64,000 nucleotides of DNA from Eutreptiella sp. 'Long Island Sound 2002' (taxonomy: Eukaryota > Euglenozoa > Euglenophyceae > Eutreptiales > Eutreptiaceae): assembly GCA_964036045.1 (NCBI GenBank), contig OZ038392.1:41082806-41146805 (forward strand), given 5' to 3'. The notes below the pieces were generated by a model. That model was not told the DNA's origin. It saw nothing but the letters and a program-made list of their open reading frames with translations, and did not search any database. Both the position numbers and the translations under genes were made by a program. Below are positions 11,661 through 22,859 of the stretch, piece after piece (within the stretch, counting starts at the first letter, position 1; every line of letters starts with the position of its first letter).

Positions 11661-13334
11661 TCACTGAACATACACGGGCACAAATCTTCCATCATACGCA
11701 CTGACTTGGTCCTTTGTCGCGATGCACATTCCACAATCGTCCTCACCATATTCTCTCTCCCCTTCCTCTTCCGCCGGGCACGTGACCAAGTCGTGCACTG
11801 TCGTTGGAACCCCCTTTGCTGGGTCACAGCCCTACTCTCCACCTCCCAACCTTCCTTGCGGAGGTTATCATCTAGTGTGTGGTTATCCACCACACACTGC
11901 AAGCCCGACCTATCGTTCAACAAGGTGACCCCCCCACTATTCCTAAGCAGCCGTTTCAGTCGCACATGGCTGCCCTCCAATGCAAAGCAACTAAACTTTG
12001 CAATGGTCCCCCACTGTGCAACATACGCATACATGTGGTCAATCCACATGTGCGTCCACAAGGTCTTCTCCCATCCCAGGTCAAGGTGCCTTGTTCCCAC
12101 GGTGAGTTGCCGTTACAGCAAGGCACGTTGCTCTGCACCACTCACCAAGTCGTCCTTCCAGGCCACCTCGGCCATGGCCGCAAACGCCTCCCACCACTCC
12201 GTGCACACATCAACCCATGGCCTGCCCCCGACTTGATTGTTCCCGAGCACCGTTGCCACGAGTTGCAACAGTGGGCCCCACAGCCGGGCCTTGACAAAGT
12301 GCGCAGCAACCCCCAACTCAATGCGCACTTGTCCTTTGGCATTTGCCTTGTCCGCCCCCCACTTTCCACGCCGCACTGTGCGGGCCACTTTCCGTGCCCC
12401 GTTTAGAACCCCCTGCACCGTGGTGGCCGCACTCTTCCTAGATACTCCTCCATGGGTCATGAGCACCCGCACAATTCCATTGACCCCCGCAATGGCAACA
12501 CGCATGACTCCATGCGCACCGAAGTCAGGAACACGGCGGTCCGCCGGGATGTCACGAAACACCCCGGTCAGACGTACTTGGCCCTTGATTCCTTCCAGGG
12601 CAACCTCTTGTCCCCCGAACTTGCGCAAAACCGTTTCACGGTTTGCGCCGCAGCAGTGGCACACCATGGCCCTGGGGCTCTTCTTGGTGAAGCAGTCCCT
12701 GCCGGCTAGCATGATGCGGGCCTTGCCATGCTCGGACGAAGAATAGGGGGTTGCGCGCCACCCCATTCGCATGCGGCAGTTGCGCGGCCGTAGCAACACA
12801 GAGCTGGGTATCGAAGTCCCACTCCAACTGCATGTTGTACACCGTGGCCCACATCTCGCTACCCTCGAACAGACACCAGCTGGCAAGCCGTGTGGGCCCA
12901 CAACCCGGTGCAGCCACTGCACAGTGCACGTAGTTCCACCGGTTGGTGCCGTCAACGCCGATGGTCACCCAGGTGTTGCGCTGCGCGCCCGGTTGCAACG
13001 CTTCCGGTGTGCGTACGGCTCGCGCTTCATGCAGCAGGGCTAGCCGCTCAGCAATATTGCAGTATGCCCCTTGCATTTTATACTCCCCCTCGCGGAGCGC
13101 CATCTGTGAACTACGCATCCGCCACAGCACGCGCAAGGCCTCCGACTTGTTGTCGGGGTCGGTGTCTGTGGGCCGGCTATAGTCATGAGGGACTAGTAGA
13201 ATGCTACCATCGGGTTGGAGCTCGGCCCGATATTCCTCACATAGGGAGGCCGCCACCGCGGCCTCCAAATGCTCAATACGGGTTGCGCGCTGGCGCTGCG
13301 TCCCCAACAGGGAAAAGTGACGTTTAGGTGGCAT
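11654..13334 (-). pseudogene. Transposase-like gene of the TIR element, broken
   Basis: The likely start is the ATG at 13334 (MPPKRHF), with another in-frame ATG at 13409. The reading is open to about 12745, shifts frame, continues to a TAA at 12113-12115, and then resumes in the same frame to 11654. Visible parts in order: an N-terminal helical region; a hydrophobic strand with an Asp (VTIGVDGTNRW) that could supply a catalytic acid; a CxxC-type motif (MVCHCCGANRE); a basic region; and a C-terminal part with H-x3-H, WGTIAKFSCFALEGSH and KRLLRNSGG. The last resembles the His/Glu-containing C-terminal region that accompanies CACTA tnp2 transposases (DUF4218-type). Position between matching TIRs supports a transposase. 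The family assignment is inference. Confidence 0.5.
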
Positions 13335-13449
13335 TTTGTGCAGCACCTGTGACATAGGTGTAGTGACACATGCAGTCCCCGTGCTTGCGGCACAATTATC
13401 TCTGTTCATATCTCTTTGCTATCCCCCCCACCCGTTTCCCCTTGATTGT

Positions 13450-13760
13450 TGTCCCTTTCTAACCCCCCCCCCCCCTTGCCCCTGCAGGATTCACACTCTT
13501 TGTCTGGGTGGGGTAGTGGGGTTGCACCAGGGTGTTTGTCCCATCCCCCCCCCCCCGGGATGCCTCCGAGGTGTTCGTCCCATCCGCCCCCCCCCCCGGG
13601 GATGCCGCCAGTGTGCTTGTCCCATCATACCCCCCCCCGGCGGTGTTTCATCCTTCCCCGTCATGTCCACTCCCATTGCCCCCTCTCATCCCCCCCCCCC
13701 CCCCCGGGTGATGCCGTAATATGCGCTGCAACCCCCCCCCCCCCCCCAGCCATGGCACTC
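13450..13760. repeat. C-tract minisatellite
   Basis: Three diverged units of about 50 bp carry GTGTTTGTCCCATC or a variant followed by C9-C12 and GGGATGCC. Further C-runs follow near 13690-13747. The minus strand has closely spaced G-runs and could form G-quadruplexes. It lies upstream of the transposase-like gene. Confidence 0.7.
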
Positions 13761-13872
13761 ACCCTGTTTTCAGTCCCTGGTGGTAGGTGGCACATCCCCC
13801 CCGCACCCCCTGCCCACAACCACCAGTTTGTGACGGCCAACAACTGGAGGGCCCAGCCATCCACCCGAATGA

Positions 13873-14020
13873 GAGCTCACTGAGCCGTTTGGCGCGCTCA
13901 CTGAGCGCTCACTATGCCGTTTCGCGCGCTCACTGAGCCCTCAGTGAGCACGCCAAACGGCGCAGTTAGCGCTCAGTGAGCACGGCAAACGGCTCAGTGA
14001 GCTCTCAGTCAGCTCTCAGT
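13873..14020. repeat. Internal GAGC/GCTC repeat block of the TIR element
   Basis: The same TGAGCGCTCA and GGCGCGCTCACTGAGC motifs as in the inner TIRs recur here, between the two genes of the element, with inverted internal symmetry around 13950. Confidence 0.75.
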
Positions 14021-14132
14021 CATTGCAGACCTACAGACAGGCACTACACAGGCACCACACAATAGGCCAAAACATGCTAAAAAATGACTGTTTGCTGTGC
14101 CAACATACCAAAGGGGCCTGATTTGGCCCTAA

Positions 14133-15162
14133 TCAGGCAAGCGTATGCCAGGTCTGCTCCCTAACATCTTCCCCGGCGGCAATTGCCGACCACTGCGTTG
14201 GGAAGAGATCCCTCGTCTCGGGCCAGCAAGCACTGCACCGCTGACTAGCCCGTTGCAAGGGGTCCCTTCCCAACACGAAGATAAGCTTGCCGGGCCGAGT
14301 ACCCCAGCGCCGCGGCAGTTTGGGATCAGCCAAGCACTCCTCGCGAGAGTGTGCATTGGACAACAGATCCCAATTTGCATCCGGCTGGGTGCCGCAGGAG
14401 TCGACGAGAATGTGGTACCAGTTCTCGCACTCCTTGGCCTCTACCGCCCCCCTAACCACCCGGAGCCCCAAGTCGCACAAGGACTCATCCGACTCAAGGT
14501 CATGAGCCGGGAGTTCATGTGAGAACACCGGGGCAGCCAGGGAGATATAGGGGGGAGGGGAGGCGGCACCGCGGAGGAACCCGGACTCCTTGGTCTGTAC
14601 AGGGCTGGGGTGGTGTAGTCGGGCACCACATGGCACCACTCGGGAATGATGGGACAAGCCGAAAGGCTTTCCCACCATTCCCCTAACACCACCCTGACCC
14701 CGAAAGCCAGGGCCTCAAGGAGTCCCTTCTTGGGTGCAACATGGCTGACACCAAGATCTGCAGTCCAGCCGTGCTGCAGATCTTTGGTGTCATGAACCCG
14801 TGTCCTGAACTCGTGGGGGTACCGATCAGCTTTCCTGAGGACTGCTGACACAAATCTTGGAGAGCAGCCACAGGAAAGCGGAAGCGTACGACACGAATGG
14901 CTGGATGCACTAGGCGCAACATTTGGTTGCGCCCGTGCATCCAGCTCTTTCCACGAAGGGTCAAATCGGACACGGTGATGTGCACCATTTGTGGGGAAGG
15001 GGCCGGGAGCTGCTGGGCCCACAACTTCAAAGGCTCCAGGTCTGTCGAAGGCGGCCCCGGGTACGCTGCCTCTGTGAAAGCGGTAGGTACCCGGGGGCGA
15101 CTAAGGAAAGACGTGAGAGCCTTTGAAGCCGCTGGTTCCAGGCCTAGGGCGACATTAGACAT
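14133..15162 (-). pseudogene. Second gene of the TIR element, unidentified, frameshifted
   Basis: The likely start is the ATG at 15162 (MSNVALGLEP), just inside the right inner TIR. The reading runs to about 14790, shifts frame through a segment ending near 14580, and a further frame extends to 14133. The composition is protein-like: Pro-rich N terminus, a Trp-containing block (LGEWWESLSACPIIPEW), and a Cys/Trp-rich C terminus (RCSACWPETRDLFPTQW). I recognise no family. As the promoter-distal partner in a two-gene transposon it may be an accessory DNA-binding protein, but nothing in the sequence proves that. Confidence 0.4.
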
Positions 15163-15249
15163 GGTGTGAAAGAGAGGACCTATGGGAGCGAGAAGGAATG
15201 GATGGGTAGGCGGATAGGGGGGCGGAGGAGAGGCGGAAAGGGGGGAAAC

Positions 15250-15396
15250 CTTTTGAGTGAGCCCACAATTAGCTCTCATTGAGCGCTCAGTGAGCGCTCA
15301 ATGAGCCATTTGGCGCGCTCATTGGAAGCTAAGTGAGAGCTAAGTGAGCCGGCTCAGCGACGGCTCAATCGGGCGCTCAGTCAACTGAGCCGTCAC
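15250..15396. repeat. Inner TIR block, right
   Basis: Reverse-complement partner of 11491-11660, with the same GAGCGCTCA and CACTTAGCTC motifs. Confidence 0.75.
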
Positions 15397-15589
15397 CAAA
15401 AAAAGTACCACCCCCCCTTTGAACCTTGACCAAACAACCATCTAAAACTTCTAAAAACATTAAATGCACGTTACCTGGCATGCAAAAAGCACACCAAACG
15501 TGCACATAGACATCGCAATGCACAATTGAGCCCCAAATGAGCCCCAACTTCACATTTCCACTTAGCCACCAGTGAGCCGCAGGTACATT

Positions 15590-17103
15590 GCGTCATGACT
15601 TGCAGCCTCTTGCCCAAGATCGCCTCCAGCTTGGCCTTCACCCGCGTCACCATGGCAGTCAGGCGCGGCAGGTCCCACAGCTGGATGTGTTCCTCCCCAT
15701 CCGGATGCTTGGGCATGTCCTCCGGCTTCCCCCACACCATCTTGCGGTCCAGGGGTCCTAAGCTTGGCCAGCAACTGGGCGGTTGTGGTTGAAGATGGTC
15801 TGAGAGGGCACAGGGGTCTCTGTGGCGGAGGGTGGACTGGGTGATGCACACCCGGCCAATGGTCGTGCCCGGCGGCCAAGTCACGGCGGAGTTGGTTGGG
15901 ATGGCCGTGTCGTGGAACGTCTGCCCCTCCGGAAGGGAGTCGCCGCGTGTACCGGCGGGGCCTGTGACAATCGCCATCCAATCCCAAGTGAAGGGACAGG
16001 CATACATTGCGAGAACCGGGATGCCTTTGAGGGGCAGGAAGGGTCATAGGAAGGGGGGTTCGTGGCTAGGAAGGGGGGGGTTCGTGCCCAGGAACGGGTC
16101 TAGGAAGGGTCTAGGAAAGGGGTTTCCTACCAGGAAGGGGTCCTGGAAGGGTGCAGGAAGGGTCTAGGAAGGGGTTCCTAGGGGGCTTCCTGCCTGAAAA
16201 AAGTTGACTCCCTTGGTCCCTTGGTCCGACACCAGGGTCGTGATAGTTCCTACACACGTATTTTGACCCGCAAAACGCCCCCCATAAGTCTGGTCCGTTA
16301 CTTTAGCGGTGCACTACCATGTCATTTTGAGGGGGGTTCCTAGGCCACCCTTCCTTGGCTGCACCCCACGTACTTGACTTCCAAGCCGGAGCGCAACGTC
16401 ACAAATTTCACCACCGCAATCTGAATTCCACGAGTGAGATATTCTTTGACACGCATCCACAGGTCGCCATTTGGCCGAGTTCTCCAACAAGACGCCCATG
16501 AGGGGGAGCGGTTCGGCAAATCTAGGGGCAAAGGTTTCGTCACCTGTCCACCCATCGTTCTTTGCGTTCGCCGTGCCCGTCCACTTTGTGACCCCGGCCA
16601 GATATCTATTGGCTGCACGAAGCGAGGGTATTTCGCCTTGCTCTAGACGCAGCGTCGCGATGGCCGAGTCCCGGTTTTTGTTGGCCACGTACACCATGAG
16701 GAGACACTTACGCACATGCACTTTCTGCCCTTTGGGCCAGCACATCTACCATTTCCCGGATGGTGTCATCTTTTGTACCGTGCCACACCATAGGCGTTGC
16801 GTTGGGCCTATTTTGTGCCTCCATGAATCCCTTTTTTGTCCCCTGCTGATCCGGGAGGAGGAGGACCCCGGTCCGATTGGTGGGGTCCCTGTAGTAGGGA
16901 TCCACATTTTGGGTGACTTCGGTGTGTAGGATGCACTGTTGTGCATGTATTGGCGTGGCGTTGTAGAATACGGTGTGGATGCCGTCGCTGCCGCATTCCA
17001 CTATGACGTCATAATGGGCGAGGATGTCCTCCGCGACATTGTGGTCCAGTTGCGTGCGTAGGCCGTTGAGAGTCACGAGTTGGACATGCAAAACATGGAA
17101 CAC
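15590..17103 (-). pseudogene. Unidentified minus-strand ORF series, broken
   Basis: Three protein-like stretches on the minus strand follow one another in different frames: 17103-16708 (contains DPYYRDPTNRTGVLLLPDQQ), 16745-16314 (contains KCLLMVYVANKNRDSAIATL) and 16007-15590. They have sensible composition but no motif I can assign. They read as one gene of at least 400 residues broken by frameshifts. The first stretch opens with GTG and no upstream ATG was found, so the true start is uncertain. The downstream end is cut by the right terminus of the TIR transposon at 15588, so the transposon may have landed in it. Confidence 0.35.
16030..16185. repeat. TAGGAAGGG minisatellite
   Basis: About ten diverged units of 10-13 bp, consensus close to TCTAGGAAGGGG, with G-runs of 3 to 7. 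It lies inside the minus-strand pseudogene block and probably disrupts it. Confidence 0.75.
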
Positions 17104-18554
17104 GATGATTTATACGGGAACATACAAGATGGCGGGAAGTTCGCCTTTGAGGAGGACACGGATACGATCGTCCTAGAATTCGCTGAAGCCATGAAAGTCA
17201 ACTCGCTTCATCGCATGTTCAAGTTGCTCAACGAAACAGATGTGGAAGTCGAAACCAGTATTGCCATGCAGCTACCCTCTAACAGCTTCCCGTTCATGGG
17301 GGCTATGGAGGCACGCGAGTCGCGGTCTCAATCCCCGGCATACGAGGTCCGCCTCTCCAGACGACTGGTGGCCAAGGCCACGCGAGTGGTGGCCGAGGCA
17401 ACGGAGGCCAGCGGAGACTAGATACAAACAAGACGACCAGCTAGTGGACCCCTTCATCATCAACGAGTCGGCGCGCGAGCTTTGGATTGTCCGACAGCGC
17501 TTTCAAGTGGAAAAAGAGGACAAAATCCCCTCTTACGCGGATGTTACTCGGGACTCCCGCCACAATCACCATTTGATTCAGGGCACACTCATGGAGCATG
17601 TCGTGGGGATGAAGCCCGTCGACAATTATTGGTTGATGGTGCAGTTCAAGATGACCCTAGACCATCTTACGCTGGCCTCTGTGTGGAAACAAATCAACCC
17701 CTAGGAGGCGCAAAACGTGCTCACCAACGACATGATGTCGGGAGGGGTGTCACGGGGTAAATGGGGTTACACAGCGGTCAAGGCGCGCGCCGTGCTCCCG
17801 ACCCCCGACCGTTCGCAAGCTACGGAGATCTTTTAGGGAAGATCGCTAAGAGTCTCATAGTATGAATTGCGGGTGACCGTCGCCAGTTTTGGTCAATACC
17901 CGAAGTTGGCCGAGGAGCCTAGCTTCTACATGGAACCCCCTTACGTGCATTATGTGAGGGCCACCTACGAAAACCCCCAAAGTGCGGGTCTTGCGGCATG
18001 ACAATTCCTTAACGCTAAAACTGGAGTCCTCCCATGTACCACGGGCGACTCTACCCACACATTGATTCCATGTTGTTGGATGTGATCCGAGACTCCTCTC
18101 AGGTCCGCCTTCCACACCGCCTCCAGTACGCACAGTCGACGCATACCAGCGCATGTTTCTGGTCAGGGTGGGAAGGGGCGCCAGGGACACAGGGATGGGC
18201 AGCACACGCGCACACGGCGAGTCTATTGCCGAGCGTGATTACAATGTTGCCCCCGGGAAGAGCATCACCCTCGCCTGGCGGTCCGCGTCGACCAAAGAGC
18301 CCTTCGCCTTGGCCACCCCGCCTTCTCAACGCCAGCCGGACACCGCAGAGAAGTCGGGCAACAAACGCCCCCTCAGTCAGCTGGCGTTGAAGACGAACAA
18401 GAAAACCCGCCGGACGCAGGCGACCGTCTCAAGTGCCACGGAGCAGACCTCTGGCAGAGCCTCGGCCGTGCTTGGTGGTGTGCCACCACCACCCCAACTT
18501 CCGGCGTTGGAGCCCCGGGCCCCGCCTAATCAGCCCGTGGTGGAGACCTCCTAG
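17086..18554 (+). pseudogene. Unidentified plus-strand ORF series, broken
   Basis: From the ATG at 17086 an acidic, protein-like frame runs to 17421, shifts (about 17400), and runs to a stop at 17702-17704. Protein-like frames reappear after 17870 (contains FGQYPKLAEEPSFYMEPP) and at 18153-18554, where the C terminus is basic and proline-rich (LKTNKKTRRTQ, a possible nuclear localisation signal). At least three frame breaks are needed. It diverges from the minus-strand series at about 17.1 kb, and their 5' ends overlap slightly. No family recognised; a divergently transcribed gene pair of a decayed mobile element is one possibility. Confidence 0.35.
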
Positions 18555-18620
18555 GGCATGCCGTAGGACACCTCCCGGAGACGATGACTCGCCCTCCTCC
18601 GGCACCTCCCCCCGTAGCTA

Positions 18621-18792
18621 GCGATGGGGACACTTTGCACTGGCAAAAAGCCCCACATATATGGCGATGGGGACACTTTGCACTGCCCAAAAGCTTCTCA
18701 TATATGGCGACGGGGACACTTTGCACTGGCAAAAAGCCCCTCATATATGGCGATGGGGACACTTTGCACTGCCCAAAAGCCCCTCATATTTG
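18621..18792. repeat. Tandem array, 4 x 43 bp with alternating variants
   Basis: Four exact-length 43-bp units start at 18621, 18664, 18707 and 18750, each opening GCGATGGGGACACTTTGCAC (one with GCGACGGGG). The following part alternates: TGGCAAAAAGCC in units 1 and 3, TGCCCAAAAGC in units 2 and 4. The array is therefore a duplicated 86-bp dimer. Confidence 0.93.
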
Positions 18793-18972
18793 GCGATCCC
18801 CCTACACACCGCCACCAGTGCAGTACGCGTCCTACGGGCCCGCACACAATGGTCTCATTTGCCTGTAGTCCTAGCCGCGCAGAATGACCTAGCATCTGAC
18901 CCCGAGCATCCACAGGCCGGCCAAGCCCCCCCCCCCCCCCCTGCGTGCCATGCTCGCACGCACTGCGGCTCT

Positions 18973-20053
18973 CTACACGCCCTCAACCCTCCTCCTCGCG
19001 TATGTTGCATGTGTGGTAGCCCTGCACTCCTCACCAAGGCTGGACCCGAAACAGCTCGCCACGGTCTCAAGGTATTTGGTGAGGTTTTGGCGGATGGCCG
19101 GGCGGTTGAAAGTGGGGCAGGCGGCCCACGCGGACCTAGTAGCTGCTGCCACCGTGGCCCCTGACAGCGCAGACTGAAGGGCCTGAAGAGGGCGAGCAGG
19201 GACGGCGTGGAGGCGAGCGAGGGCATTCAGCACGCGGGCCACGTGCACCGCCACGATATCAGTGAGGTTGGCCAACGCCTCCAACTGCTGCTCCACTCAT
19301 TCGTCGTCCATGTCCATCGGGGCGTCCAGCATGGACAGTCAGGTGGGAGCGGCGCCGCCTAGGGCCTCCTTGGCGCGCAGGGTCACGAGGGTGTCACGGC
19401 CCAGCATGGACTTGTCGTCCACACGCCGCTTGAGCTCCAGCTCCCACTCGAGTTTGCCCATCGGGCTGGGCCCGGGGACCTTGCCCACCTCCTTGCCCAG
19501 TGGGTCCAGGGTCTCAATCCGGGGGCATGCCACGGCGCTGCTGTCGTGGTCTGCCTCCCATGTGGTCAACCACTGCAGCAGCGGGATGCGCTGGAGAACG
19601 GGCTGGGCCTTGCACGCGCCCGCCAAATCCTCCAGGAACTCCTCAAATTGCAGCTTGGCCAAGAACGAGTCATCCCACTCGGCGCAATGCAGGCGGCGTG
19701 AATGACGATGTTGCGGCGCACGGGCAAGAGGGCAGCAACCAAGTCCAGGAAATTGTCGAACAAGTCCCGGAAAGTGTGCCAGAAACACTGGCGGCAGTGG
19801 TCGCGGAGCGCCTCGAGCTCGCCCTAGGGCTCTGCCCTGTGAGAACGGCCCACCAAAGCGCGATGCTAGCCTGTAGTGGACTATCCCCCGGCGGGGTGCC
19901 CTGCACGACGGTGGAGGACTTGAAGTGTTGCGCTGTGAGCAGCAGGGTGCAATCCTTCTCGGAGTAGACGACGTTGGTGACGCGGAAAGTCTTTGCTGGA
20001 CGCAACCGGGATCGTTGCTCCGCAGGCGACAAGGTGAAGGCGGCTTCTGGCAT
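18973..20053 (-). pseudogene. Unidentified gene starting MPEAAFTLSP, broken
   Basis: The ATG at 20053 opens a frame of about 75 good residues (PAKTFRVTNVVYSEKDCTLL and onward) that shifts near 19815. Protein-like sequence then continues through 19763-19690 in one frame and 19680-19339 in another (contains WDDSFLAKLQFEEFLEDLAG), and after two stops through 19296-18973. The downstream part is helical and leucine-rich (LEALANLTDIVAVHVARVLNAL). No family recognised. Its first exon-like segment and upstream region are duplicated immediately upstream. Confidence 0.35.
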
Positions 20054-21355
20054 GGTGTTGGTTGTAGAGCACAGGGCTTCGCTCTGGTCGAGGCCCGCGG
20101 TATCTCCTAAGAGTCGGGGCTAGTGGTGAGAAGGCTGTAGGTGGAGGGGGACTGTTAACGGCAACCACCATTATGGTAAGGCTGCAATGTAATTCTCTGC
20201 GGCAAGAGGTGCGGGCAGCAGTCAGGCGGCGTTGGGGAGGGGCTGGCGTGGTGTGTCGCTGTCCCCCCGTGCTCCCCACCGAGGAACCGCAGATGCCTGC
20301 CCCAGACCGGTCTGTAGCCCTGGCACTGCACCTCCATGCACCTCCATGGCTCTAGTACAAGGGGTTTCACCCCTCGATCCCCCCCCATGGTGCAGCGCCC
20401 CGGCGCCCACACCCCAAGCCCCGGTGGCCTATAGCCCCCAGGAGTGTCCCTCTTGGCCTCTAGGTTGCGGGGGGGTTGGTTGCTCATGCCCGACGTCATC
20501 GGGTGCCTGTTCGCGGGCGCTATCCACGCTTGAGTGTGGGCGGGTCACACTATTCTCCGGCCGGAGGCCATTGTCGTTTTGCGCAGTGTTCCGCCTCGAG
20601 CTCGCCCAACGGCTCTGCCCTGTGAGAACGGCCCACCAAAGCGCGATGCTGGCCTGTAGTGGACTATCCCCCGGCGGGATGCCCTGCACGACGGTGGAGG
20701 ACTTGAAGTGTTGCGCTGTGAGCAGCAGGGTGCAATCCTTCTCGGAGTAGACAACGTTGGTGACGCAGAAAGTCTTTGCCGGACGCAACCGGGATCGTTG
20801 CTCCGCAGGCGACAAGGTGAAGGCGGCTTCTGGCATGGTGTTGGTTGTAGAGCACAGGGCTTCGCTCTGGTCGAGGCCCGCGGTATCTCCTAAGAGTCGG
20901 GGCTAGTGGTGAGAAGGCTGTAGGTGGAGGGGGACTGTTAACGGCAACCACCATTATGGTAAGGCTGCAATGTAATTCTCTGCGGCAAGAGGTGCGGGCA
21001 GCAGTCAGGCGGCGTTGGGGAGGGGCTGGCGTGGTGTGTCGCTGTCCCCCCGTGCTCCCCACCGAGGAACCGCAGATGCCTGCCCCAGACCGGTCTGTAG
21101 CCCTGGCACACCACCATGGCTCTAGTACAAGGAGTTTCACCCCTCGATCCCCCCCCATGGTGCAGCGCCCCGGCGCCCACACCCCAGGCCCCGGTGGCCT
21201 ATAGCCCCCAGGAGTGTCCCTCTTGGCCTCTAGGTTGCAGGGGGGTTGGCTGCTCATGCCCGACGTCATCGGGTGCCTGTTGGTGGGCGCTATCCACGCT
21301 TGAGTGTGGGCGGGTCCCACTATTCTCCGGCCGGAGGCCATTGTCGTTTTGCGCA
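19811..21355. repeat. Tandem segmental duplication, 2 x ~0.77 kb
   Basis: Unit 1 (19811-20585) and unit 2 (20594-21355) both begin CCTCGAGCTCGCCC and end TTGTCGTTTTGCGCA. The repeat period is 783 bp at the left end. The copies differ by scattered substitutions and a 13-bp indel near 20330/21113. Each carries the MPEAAF start and the region upstream of it. Confidence 0.9.
20594..20836 (-). pseudogene. Duplicate 5' end of the MPEAAF gene
   Basis: An ATG at 20836 repeats the start of the downstream gene with two or three amino-acid changes over ~75 residues (T-F-C-V-T in place of T-F-R-V-T). Beyond the duplication joint the frame enters unrelated sequence, so this copy is only a promoter plus an N-terminal fragment. 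Confidence 0.5.
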
Positions 21356-22036
21356 ATCCCCCCCCCCCCCCGCCTTGTGCAGATTGCCACGCATGAGCCC
21401 GTGTGGCGTGTGTCGACCGGGTGTCGCCGTGGGACTACACGCCCCTGCCGGTAGCCTCTCTGGGGTGGGTGGTTTCTGCGGGGGAATTCAAATTTGCGTG
21501 CGAAAAAGGGAAATTTTTTCACCCCTAACCCCCACATATGTGTGTTCAAAATGATCAGCATGACGACGGGCTCATTTTGAGATATGTGTGTTGGGGTACC
21601 CAGGACCCCCCCACTGCCCCCCCCCCCCCCCCGGCCAACCGACCGGGCCTGCCCACGGCATAAGGGTTAGCGGAGGACGTCGTGGTCAGGTTAAACCAAG
21701 TGCGAAGCCCCAACTGACTGGGCCTGGGTGCCTCTTCGGGGCATGGTAACGGAGTCGGGTGTAAGCGCCAACCAGGCATGAAACACCAAGGGCGCCGTTT
21801 TCACACACACGAGGCGCCTCCCCCCGAGCCATACCCCCCCCCCCCCCCATGAAGGTCTGAGCATTTTGAGCACACACACAGACATCAATCCCTGAAGTCA
21901 ATCCCCCCCCCCCCCACCGCATGGTGAATACCAACCCCCCCCCCCCCCAACTTTGTACCAAAAAACCCCCCATTTTGGCGCAAAATGGACTAGAAAACCA
22001 CCCCCGGCTAAAATGTAGGGGGAAAACCCCAAAATG

Positions 22037-22080
22037 TACCAGAAAAGTCCCTCCGGGGTTTTTCTGGTACATTTTGGGGG
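22037..22080. repeat. Inverted repeat (AAAATGTACCAGAAAA hairpin)
   Basis: AAAATGTACCAGAAAA at 22037 is followed by its complement TTTTTCTGGTACATTTT after a short GC-rich loop. It joins C/A-oriented repeat units on the left to G/T-oriented units on the right. Confidence 0.75.
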
Positions 22081-22275
22081 GTTGTTTTAGTACATGGGGG
22101 GGGGGGGGTTCTGGGACATTTCAGGGAGGGGTTGGTTCATTTCAGGGGGGGGTTATGGTACATTTCCGGGGGGTTTTATTGTGCAATTAGGGGGTTTTAT
22201 GATAATTGGGGGGGGGGTTATGGTACAATTCAGGGGGTTTCAAGTACACATCTGGGGTTTTTCAGTACATTTTGT
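22050..22275. repeat. Diverged GGGGTTNTGGTACATTT repeats
   Basis: About nine degenerate units of 18-27 bp, each a G-run, a T-run and a (G)GTACA(A/T)TT-like box. The same family recurs at 22860-23010. Confidence 0.7.
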
Positions 22276-22859
22276 TTGGTTTTCGTCGGATGTTTCCTGG
22301 GATTTTTTTCAGTGCATTGCTGGATCGCACTTTCATTTGATGCTGTTTTTCGTGCATATTGCCTGCAGGAGGTGGCTGTTTTGGGACTGGAAATATGACA
22401 CAAATGCGTACAGATGGGGGGGGGGGGGGTTGGCTTTAGGGGGCTGACCTAGGGTTGAGCACCCGGAAAAAGAAGCAACCCATTGTGAGGGAATTCCTAG
22501 AAAAGAACCAAAGGGCACACTGCAAGGCGGAGGGGGGGGGGAGGGTGCAGCAGTAAATGTGCAACAGGGAAGCTACGAAAGGGCTGATGGCCGCATAAGA
22601 AAGGAATGTTGCAATGGAAAGTTTTCACCCCAAAAAAGATGGATCTAATGGTGGACCTAAAGGTTGTAGAAAGTGGTGGAAAGGAGGAAACCCCGAGGTA
22701 ACCCATCCTAGGGGTTTTTAGTACGAAAGGGGGCGTGCAAGTTGGCCTTTTGGTGCATAATGGTCCACAAGTATAGCATACATGGGGAATCACGATGGTT
22801 TTTTGGCAGAAAGGGTGTTTTTGTTGGTGCATATTGCATATGGGGGGGTCCATTCCAGC

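Larger units (their letters stand above)
11295..15588 (-). mobile_element. TIR DNA transposon with GAGC-rich subterminal repeats
   Basis: The ends are inverted repeats beginning ATGTACCTGCGGCTCACT; the first ~70 bp at 11295 match the reverse complement of 15505-15588 (GAAATGTGAAGTTGGGGCTC in both). A second inverted block, 11491-11660 against 15250-15396, shares ACGGCTCAGTTGACTGAGC and many TGAGC/GCTCA repeats. Two minus-strand gene remnants lie inside. I could not identify a target-site duplication. Length is about 4.29 kb. Long TIRs with repeated short motifs resemble transposase-binding subterminal arrays of CACTA/En-Spm elements, but the ends are not CACTA, so the superfamily is open. Confidence 0.75.

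Noticed and set aside
18621-18792. CRISPR-like array
   Set aside because: The units are contiguous 43-bp repeats with no unique spacers, in a eukaryotic context.
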